From positions 186,001 to 250,000 of the forward strand of contig CP092781.1 in NCBI GenBank assembly GCA_022493055.1: a stretch of DNA of 64,000 bases. Direction: 5' to 3'. The stretch's first letter is position 1. Each line of letters begins with the position of its first letter. The notes beneath the pieces are model-generated. The model was not told the origin of the DNA, did not search any database, and saw nothing but the letters and a program-made list of their open reading frames with translations. A program made the translations under genes and the position numbers. Positions 9,180 through 17,981 of this stretch are shown one piece after another. The stretch is from Staphylococcus roterodami (GTDB taxonomy: Bacteria; Bacillota; Bacilli; Staphylococcales; Staphylococcaceae).

Positions 9180-10448
9180 ATGATGAAACGTAACCCTAAA
9201 TTAGCTGCATTATTATCTGTCATACCTGGATTGGGCCAGTTTTATAACAAAAGACCTATAAAAGGCACGATATTCTTTATCTTCTTTATCAGTTTTATTT
9301 CTGTATTTTATAGCTTTTTAAATATTGGTTTTTGGGGATTATTCACATTAGGTACTGTACCTAAATTAGATGATTCTCGTGTATTACTAGCTCAAGGTAT
9401 CATTTCTTTATTGCTTGTAGCTTTCGCAATAATGTTATATATCATTAACATTTTAGATGCATATCGTAATGCTAAACGGTTTAATCGTAATGAAGAAATA
9501 AAAAATCCGAAAGCACTGATGGTTGCAACTTGGGATAAGACTTTCCCATATTTACTAATCTCACCAGGTACATTCTTATTGATATTTGTTGTTGTATTTC
9601 CACTGATATTTATGTTTGGTGTGGCATTTACGAACTACAATTTATACAATGCGCCTCCTAGGCACACATTAGAGTGGGTTGGTTTAGATAATTTCAAAAC
9701 ATTATTCACAATCGGTGTTTGGCGCAAAACATTTTTTAGTGTTATTACTTGGACATTAGTTTGGACACTTGTTGCAACAACACTTCAAATTGCATTAGGT
9801 CTATTTTTGGCAATCATTGTCAATCATCCTGTTGTTAAAGGAAAGAAATTTATTCGTACGGTGCTAATTTTACCTTGGGCTGTACCATCATTTGTAACGA
9901 TATTAATTTTTGTAGCATTATTTAATGATGAATTTGGTGCTATAAATAATAGCATTTTGCAACCATTATTAGGTGTGGCACCAGCGTGGTTAAGTGATCC
10001 GTTTTGGACAAAAATTGCTTTAATTGGTATCCAAGTATGGCTAGGTTTTCCCTTTGTCTTTGCACTTTTCACAGGTGTATTACAAAGTATTTCATCTGAT
10101 TGGTATGAAGCAGCAGACATGGATGGTGCATCAAGCTGGCAAAAGTTTAGAAACATCACATTCCCACATGTCATATATGCCACTGCACCATTGTTAATTA
10201 TGCAATATGCAGGCAATTTTAATAATTTCAATCTTATCTATTTATTTAATAAAGGTGGTCCGCCAGTTTCAGGTCAAAATGCGGGTAGTACGGACATCTT
10301 AATATCTTGGGTATACAATCTGACATTTGAGTTTAATAACTTTAATATGGGTGCAGTTGTGTCATTAATTATTGGTTTTATTGTGGCTATTGTGGCATTT
10401 ATTCAATTCAGACGTACTAGTACTTTTAAAGATGAGGGAGGTTTATAA
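9180..10448 (+). CDS. Sugar ABC transporter permease, MalF-like
   Basis: A 422-residue inner-membrane permease of the CUT1 importer. Residues 1-35 (KLAALLSVIPGLGQFYNKRPIKGTIFF) form the extra N-terminal membrane module common in Firmicute MalF proteins, followed by a hydrophilic stretch and six core helices. The EAA loop that contacts the ATPase is DWYEAADMDGASSWQKFRNITFPHV. The start codon lies two bases after the previous stop, with AAAGGAG eleven bases upstream, so translation is probably coupled. Function and partner follow from operon position between the binding protein and the MalG-like gene. Confidence 0.9.
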   Translation: MMKRNPKLAALLSVIPGLGQFYNKRPIKGTIFFIFFISFISVFYSFLNIGFWGLFTLGTVPKLDDSRVLLAQGIISLLLVAFAIMLYIINILDAYRNAKRFNRNEEIKNPKALMVATWDKTFPYLLISPGTFLLIFVVVFPLIFMFGVAFTNYNLYNAPPRHTLEWVGLDNFKTLFTIGVWRKTFFSVITWTLVWTLVATTLQIALGLFLAIIVNHPVVKGKKFIRTVLILPWAVPSFVTILIFVALFNDEFGAINNSILQPLLGVAPAWLSDPFWTKIALIGIQVWLGFPFVFALFTGVLQSISSDWYEAADMDGASSWQKFRNITFPHVIYATAPLLIMQYAGNFNNFNLIYLFNKGGPPVSGQNAGSTDILISWVYNLTFEFNNFNMGAVVSLIIGFIVAIVAFIQFRRTSTFKDEGGL

Positions 10449-10449
10449 G

Positions 10450-11289
10450 ATGGCAAAGAAGAAGCGTATTATAAAAGCAATCGGAATTTATAGTTTTATA
10501 GCGATGATGTTTGTCATCATATTGTATCCATTATTGTGGACGTTCGGTATTTCCCTTAATCCAGGTACGAATTTATATGGTGCTAAGATGATACCGGATG
10601 ATGCGACATTTAAAAATTATGCCTTTTTATTATTTGATGAAAGTAGTCAATATTTAACTTGGTATAAAAATACGCTCATTGTAGCATCAGCAAATGCATT
10701 GTTTAGTGTGATATTTGTTACGTTAACAGCATATGCCTTTTCAAGATATCGCTTTGTAGGACGCAAATATGGATTAATTACATTTTTGATTTTACAAATG
10801 TTCCCAGTATTGATGGCAATGGTCGCAATCTATATTTTATTAAATACAATCGGGTTATTAGATTCATTATTTGGATTAACGCTTGTATATATTGGTGGTT
10901 CGATACCGATGAATGCATTTTTAGTGAAAGGTTATTTTGACACGATCCCTAAAGAACTTGATGAATCTGCAAAAATTGATGGGGCTGGACATATGCGTAT
11001 TTTCTTACAAATCATGTTGCCATTAGCTAAACCGATTCTAGCAGTTGTTGCTTTATTCAATTTTATGGGACCATTTATGGACTTTATCTTACCTAAAATT
11101 TTATTGAGAAGCCCTGAAAAATTCACTTTAGCAGTCGGACTTTTCAACTTTATTAACGATAAATATGCAAACAATTTCACAGTGTTTGCGGCAGGGGCCA
11201 TTATGATTGCAGTCCCTATAGCAATTGTATTCTTGTTCTTGCAACGCTATTTAGTATCAGGATTAACGACAGGTGCAACAAAAGGTTAG
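10450..11289 (+). CDS. Sugar ABC transporter permease, MalG-like
   Basis: A 279-residue permease with about six transmembrane helices, the second half of the heterodimeric channel. The EAA loop is KELDESAKIDGAGHMRIFLQIMLPLAKPIL; the helix pattern starts IIKAIGIYSFIAMMFVIILYPLLWTFGISL. The start at 10450 is one base after the stop of the upstream permease and has GGGAGG eight bases before it; a longer frame from 10372 lies inside the upstream gene and is not used. With the preceding three genes it completes an ATPase, binding protein and two-permease importer. Confidence 0.91.
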   Translation: MAKKKRIIKAIGIYSFIAMMFVIILYPLLWTFGISLNPGTNLYGAKMIPDDATFKNYAFLLFDESSQYLTWYKNTLIVASANALFSVIFVTLTAYAFSRYRFVGRKYGLITFLILQMFPVLMAMVAIYILLNTIGLLDSLFGLTLVYIGGSIPMNAFLVKGYFDTIPKELDESAKIDGAGHMRIFLQIMLPLAKPILAVVALFNFMGPFMDFILPKILLRSPEKFTLAVGLFNFINDKYANNFTVFAAGAIMIAVPIAIVFLFLQRYLVSGLTTGATKG

Positions 11290-11360
11290 TTTGAATCGGA
11301 GTAGGACAGAAATGGTAAAGAACCACAAATGATGATAATGATTTAAAGGAGGACGCGATA

Positions 11361-12437
11361 ATGACGATTAAAGTTGGAATTATTGGATGTGGTGGTATTG
11401 CAAATGGCAAACACATGCCTAGTTTGCAAAAAGTTGAAGATGTTGAAATGGTCGCATTTTGCGATGTAGATATTTCGAAAGCGGAGTGTGCGGCAGAAGC
11501 ATATGGCACGAAAGATGCACAAGTTTATGATGACTATCAAGATTTGTTAAAAGATAAAGAGATTGATGTTATCCATGTATGTACACCGAATGATTCACAT
11601 TGTGAAATTACAGTAGCGGGATTATACGCTGGTAAACATGTGATGTGTGAAAAACCGATGGCTAAAACGACAGCAGAAGCTCAAAAAATGATAGATGCAG
11701 CTCAAGAAATAGGTAAAAAGTTAACAATAGGTTATCAAAACCGTTTCCGTTCAGATAGTCAAATTTTATATCAATCAGCGCAACGTGGTGATTTAGGTGA
11801 CATTTACTTTGGAAAAGCACATGCAATTCGTCGACGTGCTGTGCCAACATGGGGCGTTTTCTTAAATGAGGAAGCACAAGGTGGTGGCCCTTTAATTGAC
11901 ATCGGGACGCATGCATTAGATTTAACATTATGGATGATGAATAATTATGAACCAGAATCAGTGATGGGTTCAACATTTCATAAATTAAATAAACAACATG
12001 ATGCTGCAAATGCTTGGGGATCATGGAATCCAGATGAATTTACAGTTGAAGATTCTGCATTTGGATTCATTAAAATGAAAAACGGTGCAACCATTATTTT
12101 AGAATCTGCATGGGCAATTAATTCTTTGGAAGTTGATGAAGCAAAATGTTCGTTATCCGGAACAAAAGCGGGAGCTGATATGAAAGACGGTTTGCGTATT
12201 CATGGAGAAGATATGGGGACACTTTATACTAAACATGTTGAATTAGAAAACAAAGGTGTCGACTTTTATGAAGGTAATGAAGTGGACGAAGCTGAAGAAG
12301 AAGCGAAAGCATGGATAAATGCAATTGTGAATGATACAGAACCAGTTGTGAAACCTGAACAAGCAATGATAGTAACTAAAATACTTGAAGCAATTTATCA
12401 ATCTGCAAAATCAGGCAAAGCCGTTTACTTTGATTAA
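11361..12437 (+). CDS. Gfo/Idh/MocA family NAD(P)-dependent oxidoreductase 1
   Basis: A 358-residue two-domain sugar dehydrogenase. The N-terminal Rossmann fold begins VGIIGCGGIANGKHMPSL (dinucleotide loop) and carries the family lysine motif CEKPMAKTTAEAQ. The C-terminal alpha/beta domain has GGGPLIDIGTHALDLTLWMM, in which the aspartate and histidine are the usual catalytic acid/base positions. Start: ATG with AAAGGAGG. It follows the permease by 71 bases. Family members oxidise a ring hydroxyl of sugars, inositols or glycosides, or rearrange them through keto intermediates. The substrate is unknown. It is a paralogue of the next gene. Confidence 0.9.
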   Translation: MTIKVGIIGCGGIANGKHMPSLQKVEDVEMVAFCDVDISKAECAAEAYGTKDAQVYDDYQDLLKDKEIDVIHVCTPNDSHCEITVAGLYAGKHVMCEKPMAKTTAEAQKMIDAAQEIGKKLTIGYQNRFRSDSQILYQSAQRGDLGDIYFGKAHAIRRRAVPTWGVFLNEEAQGGGPLIDIGTHALDLTLWMMNNYEPESVMGSTFHKLNKQHDAANAWGSWNPDEFTVEDSAFGFIKMKNGATIILESAWAINSLEVDEAKCSLSGTKAGADMKDGLRIHGEDMGTLYTKHVELENKGVDFYEGNEVDEAEEEAKAWINAIVNDTEPVVKPEQAMIVTKILEAIYQSAKSGKAVYFD

Positions 12438-12461
12438 TATCTTTTATTAAGGAGGAACATC

Positions 12462-13502
12462 ATGACTAAACTAAACGTTGGTGTGATAGGTGTTGGCGGC
12501 ATTGCACAAGACCGTCATATTCCAGCATTACTGAAACTAAAAGATAAAGTTTCACTAGTAGCAGTGCAAGATATTAACACCGTGCAAATGATTGATGTTG
12601 CCAAACGTTTTAATATTCCGCATGCAGTTGAAACGCCAAGAGAATTGTTTAAACTCGTTGATGCGGTTATCATATGCACGCCTAACAAATTCCATGCTGA
12701 TCTTTCAATAGAAGCATTGAATCATGGTGTCCATGTAATGTGTGAAAAACCAATGGCAATGACGACAGAAGAGTGTGATCGTATGATTGAAGCTGCTAAC
12801 AGAAACCAAAAATTATTAACTGTTGCGTATCATTACCGACATACTGATGTCGCTATAACTGCTAAAAAAGCAATTGAATCAGGTGTGGTTGGTAAACCTT
12901 TAGTAGCACGTGTACAAGCGATGCGTAGGCGTAAAGTGCCTGGATGGGGTGTTTTTACAAATAAAGCATTGCAAGGTGGCGGTAGCTTAATCGACTATGG
13001 ATGCCATTTATTAGATTTATCCATGTGGTTATTAGGTAAAGATATGTTGCCACAAAATGTTTTAGGAAAAACATATAATCAATTGAGCAAACAGCCGAAT
13101 CAAATTAATGATTGGGGAACATTTGATCATGAAACATTTGATGTGGATGATCATGTCACGAGTTATATGACATTTTCCAATCGAGCTAGTATGCAGTTTG
13201 AATGTTCTTGGTCTGCAAATATTAAAGAAGACAAGATGCACGTAAGTTTATCGGGTGAAAATGGCGGTATTAATTTATTTCCTTTTGAAATTTATGAACC
13301 CCGTTTTGGAACTATTGTTGAAAGTTGTGCTGATGTTGAGCATAACGAAGACATCGCTGGAGATAGTCAGGCTCGAAACTTTGTTAATGCGTGTTTAGGG
13401 ATAGAAGAGATTGTGGTGAAACCGGAAGAAGCACGCAATGTAAATGCCCTTATAGAAGCGATTTATCGTAGTGATTTAGATGATAAGAGCATACAACTTT
13501 AA
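12462..13502 (+). CDS. Gfo/Idh/MocA family NAD(P)-dependent oxidoreductase 2
   Basis: A 346-residue paralogue of the preceding enzyme with the same landmarks: VGVIGVGGIAQDRHIPAL at the N-terminus, CEKPMAMTTEECDRMIEAA, a shared RRRKVPGWGVF motif (RRRAVPTWGVF in its neighbour), and GGGSLIDYGCHLLDLSMWLL. Start: ATG with AAGGAGGAACATC. The gap to the upstream stop is 24 bases. Two such dehydrogenases in tandem suggest either successive oxidation and reduction of one substrate through a 3-keto intermediate or a heteromeric enzyme. Both are inferences. Confidence 0.9.
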   Translation: MTKLNVGVIGVGGIAQDRHIPALLKLKDKVSLVAVQDINTVQMIDVAKRFNIPHAVETPRELFKLVDAVIICTPNKFHADLSIEALNHGVHVMCEKPMAMTTEECDRMIEAANRNQKLLTVAYHYRHTDVAITAKKAIESGVVGKPLVARVQAMRRRKVPGWGVFTNKALQGGGSLIDYGCHLLDLSMWLLGKDMLPQNVLGKTYNQLSKQPNQINDWGTFDHETFDVDDHVTSYMTFSNRASMQFECSWSANIKEDKMHVSLSGENGGINLFPFEIYEPRFGTIVESCADVEHNEDIAGDSQARNFVNACLGIEEIVVKPEEARNVNALIEAIYRSDLDDKSIQL

Positions 13503-13557
13503 TGATTGATATAAATGATAAAAAATTCTCAATATATAAATGAAGGAGTGCTTTTCA

Positions 13558-14526
13558 ATGAAAATAGGTGTATTTTCAGTATTATTTTACGATAAAAACT
13601 TTGAGGAAATGTTGGATTATGTTGCAGAATCTGGATTAGATATGATTGAAGTTGGAACAGGTGGTAATCCAGGAGATAAATTCTGTAAGCTAGATGAATT
13701 ATTAGAAAACGAAGACAAGAGACAAGTATTTATGAAGTCAATTACAGACAGAGGATTGCAAATAAGTGGCTTCAGTTGTCATAACAATCCAATTTCGCCA
13801 GACCCTGAAGAAGCAAAAGAAGCGGATGAAACTTTACGTAAAACAATTCGTTTAGCAAATCTTTTAGATGTACCTGTTGTTAATACGTTCTCTGGAATTG
13901 CTGGTTCAGATGATACAGCTAAAAAACCAAACTGGCCTGTGACACCTTGGCCAACAGCATACTCTGAAATATATGATTATCAGTGGAATGAAAAGTTGAT
14001 ACCATATTGGAAAGATTTAGCTGAATTTGCAAAAGAACAAGATGTTAAAATTGCAATAGAGTTACATGCAGGATTTTTAGTGCATACACCATACACAATG
14101 TTGAAATTACGTGAAGCTACGAACGAATATATTGGTGCTAATTTAGATCCAAGTCATTTATGGTGGCAAGGAATTGATCCAGTTGCCGCAATCCGAATTT
14201 TAGGCCAAGCAAATGCAATACATCACTTCCATGCAAAAGATACGTACATTAATCAAGAAAATGTAAACATGTATGGATTAACTGATATGCAACCATATGG
14301 TAATGTTGCAACAAGAGCATGGACATTCCGTACAGTTGGTTATGGACACAGTCCGTATATTTGGGCAGATATCATTAGTCAACTTATTATTAATGGTTAC
14401 GACTATGTATTAAGTATTGAACATGAAGATCCGATTATGTCAGTAGAAGAAGGTTTCCAAAAAGCATGTCAAACATTGAAGACTGTTAATATTTACGATA
14501 AACCAGCTGACATGTGGTGGGCATAA
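13558..14526 (+). CDS. Sugar phosphate isomerase/epimerase-like TIM-barrel protein
   Basis: A 322-residue AP-endonuclease-2-like TIM barrel (xylose-isomerase superfamily). Metal-site motifs are visible in sequence order: MIEVGTGGNPGD, VKIAIELHAGFLVHTP, IGANLDPSHLWWQGIDP, IHHFHAKDTYI and YVLSIEHEDPI, which supply the usual Glu/Asp/His ligands. The start at 13558 has GAAGGAG ten bases before it; the longer frame from 13540 overlaps that ribosome site. It ends the operon. TIM barrels paired with Gfo/Idh/MocA enzymes act as epimerases, isomerases or keto-sugar hydrolyases/lyases in inositol and 3-keto-glycoside pathways; which of these applies here cannot be read from sequence. Confidence 0.87.
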   Translation: MKIGVFSVLFYDKNFEEMLDYVAESGLDMIEVGTGGNPGDKFCKLDELLENEDKRQVFMKSITDRGLQISGFSCHNNPISPDPEEAKEADETLRKTIRLANLLDVPVVNTFSGIAGSDDTAKKPNWPVTPWPTAYSEIYDYQWNEKLIPYWKDLAEFAKEQDVKIAIELHAGFLVHTPYTMLKLREATNEYIGANLDPSHLWWQGIDPVAAIRILGQANAIHHFHAKDTYINQENVNMYGLTDMQPYGNVATRAWTFRTVGYGHSPYIWADIISQLIINGYDYVLSIEHEDPIMSVEEGFQKACQTLKTVNIYDKPADMWWA

Positions 14527-14729
14527 TCCAAAAGTTTGGTAAGTGTGAGGGTTGTCTGAAGTTAGACTGATGTAGGTGTTAAAATTGATGTGCTACTATC
14601 CTATTAAAATTATGACAATCGTCAATTGTAGTCGATGATAACAATAAAGAATACATCTCGCTATCCATTTAAATATGTCAATCAGATTGAGTGTATAAGT
14701 ATAATAACAAGCGTTGGTTTTAATAGTAA

Positions 14730-14848
14730 AAAGCCTGTTGTCACGTTCGTTGTAGATATAATATGTTTTAAAGATTTCTGGATGTATCAGAATATGCTTT
14801 AAAGATGTATATCTATTTTGATTAACGTGATGACAGGCTTTGTTTTTT
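14730..14848. terminator. Long bidirectional terminator hairpin
   Basis: AAAGCCTGTTGTCACGTT (14730-14747) pairs with AACGTGATGACAGGCTTT (14824-14841) over 18 positions with two internal mismatches, followed on the plus strand by GTTTTTT and preceded by AAAA for the minus strand. The 76-base loop contains a near-perfect direct repeat, ATATGTTTTAAAGAT and ATATGCTTTAAAGAT, and an inverted TAGATATA/TATATCTA. It separates convergent genes. Nothing else was seen in 14527-14730. Confidence 0.75.
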
Positions 14849-15341
14849 ATAAATTCATTAATTTCTCTTCTTGTTTAATTCGAACATATAAGAAATATGC
14901 ATATGGAACTAATAAGATTGTAGTGTATGTTGCGTGTGTTAATAATAATACACCGATTAATTCTGGGATTATGTTTAAGAAATAATTTGGGTGCTTCGTA
15001 ATTTTGTATAATCCTGATTTAATAATAGGGTGATTTGGTAAAATGAATAATTTTAACGTCCAGATACTGCCAAGTGTTTTAATTACCATAAATAACATGA
15101 TGTAAGCAAAGATTAAAATAACTAATCCGATGCCATTTGCTAAGCTAAAAGTATCTTTATTAATAAGAACTTCTATACCTGCACAAACATAAATTAATAC
15201 GTGTGTAATAGCTAATAGCTTTGAATTTTTAACGCCGTATTCAACAGCACCATCTGCTTTTAATTGTTTTGAATGATTAATTGAAATCTTTAAGCTGATT
15301 AATCGGATACAGAAAAAGATCAGTAATATAGATAAAATCAT
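14847..15341 (-). CDS. Isoprenylcysteine carboxyl methyltransferase-family membrane protein
   Basis: A 164-residue integral membrane protein with about four to five hydrophobic segments. The C-terminal half has the family signature KSGLYKITKHPNYFLNIIPELIGVLLL, in which HPNY and the following glutamate contribute to the S-adenosylmethionine site of ICMT/PEMT proteins. Start: ATG at 15341 with a GGAGG seven bases upstream (TGACGGAGGACATC); a longer frame to 15392 has no better site. In bacteria these proteins methylate small or membrane substrates that are mostly unknown; no prenylated protein is expected. It is divergent from uhpT. Confidence 0.75.
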   Translation of the reverse strand: MILSILLIFFCIRLISLKISINHSKQLKADGAVEYGVKNSKLLAITHVLIYVCAGIEVLINKDTFSLANGIGLVILIFAYIMLFMVIKTLGSIWTLKLFILPNHPIIKSGLYKITKHPNYFLNIIPELIGVLLLTHATYTTILLVPYAYFLYVRIKQEEKLMNL

Positions 15342-15513
15342 GATGTCCTCCGTCATTATGTTTATATGTATAAGCGTTGATTTTGACAACATAAAGTATT
15401 TTATAGATAAAGCCTGTCAAATACTATTAACTATTTATTAATTTTAGTACATAAATATGTCCTTCAATACTAGTTTATGTTCAGTTTTTGGGATAATTTA
15501 ATAATTTTAAGGA

Positions 15514-15530
15514 TATTAAGCGCTTACAAC
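15514..15530 (+). promoter_or_regulatory. cre-like site in the uhpT upstream region
   Basis: TATTAAGCGCTTACA contains the cre core AAGCGCTT and lies about 50 bases before the uhpT start. It is weaker than the consensus. HptR is known to activate uhpT, but its operator is not recognisable to me here. Confidence 0.4.
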
Positions 15531-15574
15531 ATCGTGCTATATTTGGCTTAACGAAATTGATAGAGGTGACAGAG

Positions 15575-16954
15575 ATGAACTTTTTTGATATCCATAAGGT
15601 TCCAAACAAAGGCATTCCATTATCAGTACAACGTAAATTATGGCTTAGAAACTTTATGCAAGCTTTCTTCGTTGTGTTCTTTGTGTATATGGCTATGTAC
15701 TTAATTCGAAACAACTTTAAAGCGGCACAACCATTTTTAAAAGAAGAAATCGGATTATCTACATTGGAACTTGGTTATATCGGATTAGCATTTAGTATCA
15801 CGTACGGTTTAGGGAAAACGTTGCTTGGTTATTTTGTCGATGGACGTAACACAAAACGTATTATTTCTTTCTTACTTATTTTATCTGCTATTACAGTTTT
15901 AATTATGGGATTCGTATTAAGTTACTTTGGTTCTGTAATGGGATTATTAATTGTTCTTTGGGGACTTAACGGAGTATTTCAATCGGTTGGTGGACCTGCA
16001 AGTTATTCAACAATTTCACGATGGGCACCTCGAACGAAACGTGGTCGTTATTTAGGGTTCTGGAATACATCTCATAATATTGGTGGTGCCATTGCAGGTG
16101 GTGTCGCACTTTGGGGGGCTAATGTATTCTTCCATGGTAATGTTATAGGTATGTTCATTTTCCCTTCAGTAATCGCATTACTTATTGGTATCGCAACGTT
16201 ATTTATCGGAAAAGACGATCCAGAAGAATTAGGTTGGAATCGTGCTGAAGAAATTTGGGAAGAGCCGGTTGATAAGGAAAATATTGATTCTCAAGGTATG
16301 ACGAAATGGGAAATCTTTAAAAAATATATCCTGGGAAATCCGGTTATATGGATTCTATGTATCTCGAACGTATTTGTATATATCGTGCGTATCGGTATTG
16401 ATAACTGGGCGCCATTATATGTGTCAGAGCATTTACACTTTAATAAAGGTGATGCAGTTAACACAATTTTCTACTTTGAAATTGGTGCATTAGTTGCAAG
16501 TTTATTATGGGGTTATGTATCAGACTTGTTAAAAGGACGACGCGCAATTGTAGCTATTGGATGTATGTTCATGATTACATTCGTTGTATTGTTCTATACA
16601 AATGCGACAAGTGTAACAATGGTAAATATTTCATTGTTTGCATTAGGTGCTTTAATATTCGGCCCACAACTATTAATCGGTGTATCATTAACTGGTTTTG
16701 TTCCTAAAAATGCCATTAGTGTGGCTAACGGTATGACAGGTTCATTCGCTTATTTATTCGGTGACTCAATGGCTAAAGTTGGATTAGCTGCTATTGCAGA
16801 TCCAACACGTAATGGTTTGAATGTTTTTGGCTATACACTAAGTGGTTGGACAGATGTGTTTATCGTCTTCTATGTAGCGTTATTCCTAGGCATGATTTTG
16901 TTAGGTGTCGTTGCATATTATGAAGAAAAGAAAATTAGAAGTTTAAAAATTTAA
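15575..16954 (+). CDS. uhpT: Hexose-6-phosphate:phosphate antiporter
   Basis: A 459-residue major facilitator (organophosphate:phosphate antiporter class) with about 12 transmembrane segments, importing glucose-6-phosphate in exchange for phosphate and also the entry route for fosfomycin. Family features: RKLWLRNFMQAFFVVFFVYMAMYLIRNNFKAAQPFLKEEIGLSTLELGYIG (including the conserved arginine region), GKTLLGYFVDGRN and GPASYSTISRWAPRTKRGRYLGFWNTSHNIGGA. Start at 15575 with AGAGGTGACAGAG before it, giving the standard length; a start at 15557 would add six residues without a ribosome site. The HptR/HptS/HptA genes that control it in S. aureus lie downstream on the opposite strand, and the RsaG RNA follows directly. 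Confidence 0.95.
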   Translation: MNFFDIHKVPNKGIPLSVQRKLWLRNFMQAFFVVFFVYMAMYLIRNNFKAAQPFLKEEIGLSTLELGYIGLAFSITYGLGKTLLGYFVDGRNTKRIISFLLILSAITVLIMGFVLSYFGSVMGLLIVLWGLNGVFQSVGGPASYSTISRWAPRTKRGRYLGFWNTSHNIGGAIAGGVALWGANVFFHGNVIGMFIFPSVIALLIGIATLFIGKDDPEELGWNRAEEIWEEPVDKENIDSQGMTKWEIFKKYILGNPVIWILCISNVFVYIVRIGIDNWAPLYVSEHLHFNKGDAVNTIFYFEIGALVASLLWGYVSDLLKGRRAIVAIGCMFMITFVVLFYTNATSVTMVNISLFALGALIFGPQLLIGVSLTGFVPKNAISVANGMTGSFAYLFGDSMAKVGLAAIADPTRNGLNVFGYTLSGWTDVFIVFYVALFLGMILLGVVAYYEEKKIRSLKI

Positions 16955-16989
16955 TATAAATAATTCAGAGGTTTGTCAATTAATTACTT

Positions 16990-17200
16990 TCATTTTGGCA
17001 ATACCTGCCCCGAAGGCATGTGCGTGAAGAGATGAAAGATACTGCTTCTACCCTTGCAAATATATCATCTCTATGTCTCGGGGCAGATTATAATTCCCTG
17101 TTATGAAGTATCCTTATTTGCCCGACTTAGGGTGACTCAATGAATTTACTCCCTACAATATAGACATATAGCGGTGTCGATATAGTAGGGAGTATTTGTT
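16990..17200 (+). ncRNA. rsaG: RsaG small RNA, 3' of uhpT
   Basis: The 268 bases between uhpT and hptR contain no gene but a strongly structured region. CTGCCCCGA (17005-17013) pairs with TCGGGGCAG (17078-17086), and inside it AGAGATGA (17028-17035) pairs with TCATCTCT (17065-17072). C-rich single-stranded stretches (TACCC, TTCCC, GCCC) follow, typical of staphylococcal target-binding motifs. The RNA would end at the hairpin at 17148-17193. S. aureus RsaG is known as a roughly 200-nt RNA made from the uhpT 3' region under HptRS control in response to glucose-6-phosphate. The 5' end given here is approximate. Confidence 0.82.
17148..17200. terminator. Terminator of RsaG and of the hptR transcript
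   Basis: ACTCCCTAC (17148-17156) pairs with GTAGGGAGT (17185-17193); extending inward, 17 of 19 positions pair. ATTTGTTG follows on the plus strand. The stem is symmetric, so it can also serve the convergent hptA-hptS-hptR transcript. Confidence 0.75.
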
Positions 17201-17222
17201 GTATAGATAATTATTAGTGATG

Positions 17223-17981
17223 CTATTTTGTTTGTTTACTATAATCACTCGGCGACATTTGTAAATATTTTTTAAAATGATAGCTGAACATTTTATATTC
17301 TGAAAAGCCAACTTTATCTGCAATTTCATAATGCTTATAATGACGATCAAGGAGTTGTAGAGATTGTAAAATACGATAGCGATTTAAATAATCGACAATT
17401 GTAATGCCAACGTGGTCTTTAAATGTGCGCATTGCATATGATTCACTAACTTCAATATGTTGAATTAAATCTGACACAGATACTTTCGTTTGATAAGATT
17501 GCTTAATTTGATCGATTATCTGATTAACATAATAATCATCATATTCCACTTTTAATAATGGCTGGAAAGCGTCGTGGCAAGGAGCTAAGCTACGTCCGTA
17601 ATGTGACTGTTGCTCTAATAACATTCGAACAAGTCGCTTTAAAATACCTTCTAATTGAGCGTGATCTACGGGCTTTAATAAATAATCTAGAACATGGTGT
17701 TGAATGCCAGCTTTCATATATTCGAAATCATCATAACTGGATAATATGATAACATTGCAATTTAAATGTCCAATATCATTGAGTAAATCGACGCCATTTT
17801 TTCGAGGCATACGAATATCAGTGATAACTAAAGCAGGTTGATGTTGACGAATGAGTGACAGAGCTTCAACGCCATCTTTAGCAGTATATATCGTGTTAAA
17901 ATGATATTCTCCCCAAGGAATCATTTGTTTTAAACCTTCTCGTATAATACGTTCATCATCACAAATCACAACTTTAAACAT
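17223..17981 (-). CDS. hptR: Response regulator HptR (AraC type)
   Basis: A 252-residue two-domain regulator. The receiver domain (1-120) has D8-D9 in the acidic pocket, phospho-acceptor D55 in [13 protein letters not shown], and the [11 protein letters not shown] lysine motif. The C-terminal 100 residues are an AraC-type double helix-turn-helix ([38 protein letters not shown] and [30 protein letters not shown]). Its start overlaps the hptS end by eight bases, so translation is coupled. In S. aureus HptR activates uhpT in response to external glucose-6-phosphate sensed by HptA/HptS. Confidence 0.95.
   Translation of the reverse strand: MFKVVICDDERIIREGLKQMIPWGEYHFNTIYTAKDGVEALSLIRQHQPALVITDIRMPRKNGVDLLNDIGHLNCNVIILSSYDDFEYMKAGIQHHVLDYLLKPVDHAQLEGILKRLVRMLLEQQSHYGRSLAPCHDAFQPLLKVEYDDYYVNQIIDQIKQSYQTKVSVSDLIQHIEVSESYAMRTFKDHVGITIVDYLNRYRILQSLQLLDRHYKHYEIADKVGFSEYKMFSYHFKKYLQMSPSDYSKQTK

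Noticed and set aside
9824..10231. 135-codon minus-strand frame opposite the MalF-like permease
   Set aside because: Shadow of the permease gene, without initiation signals.
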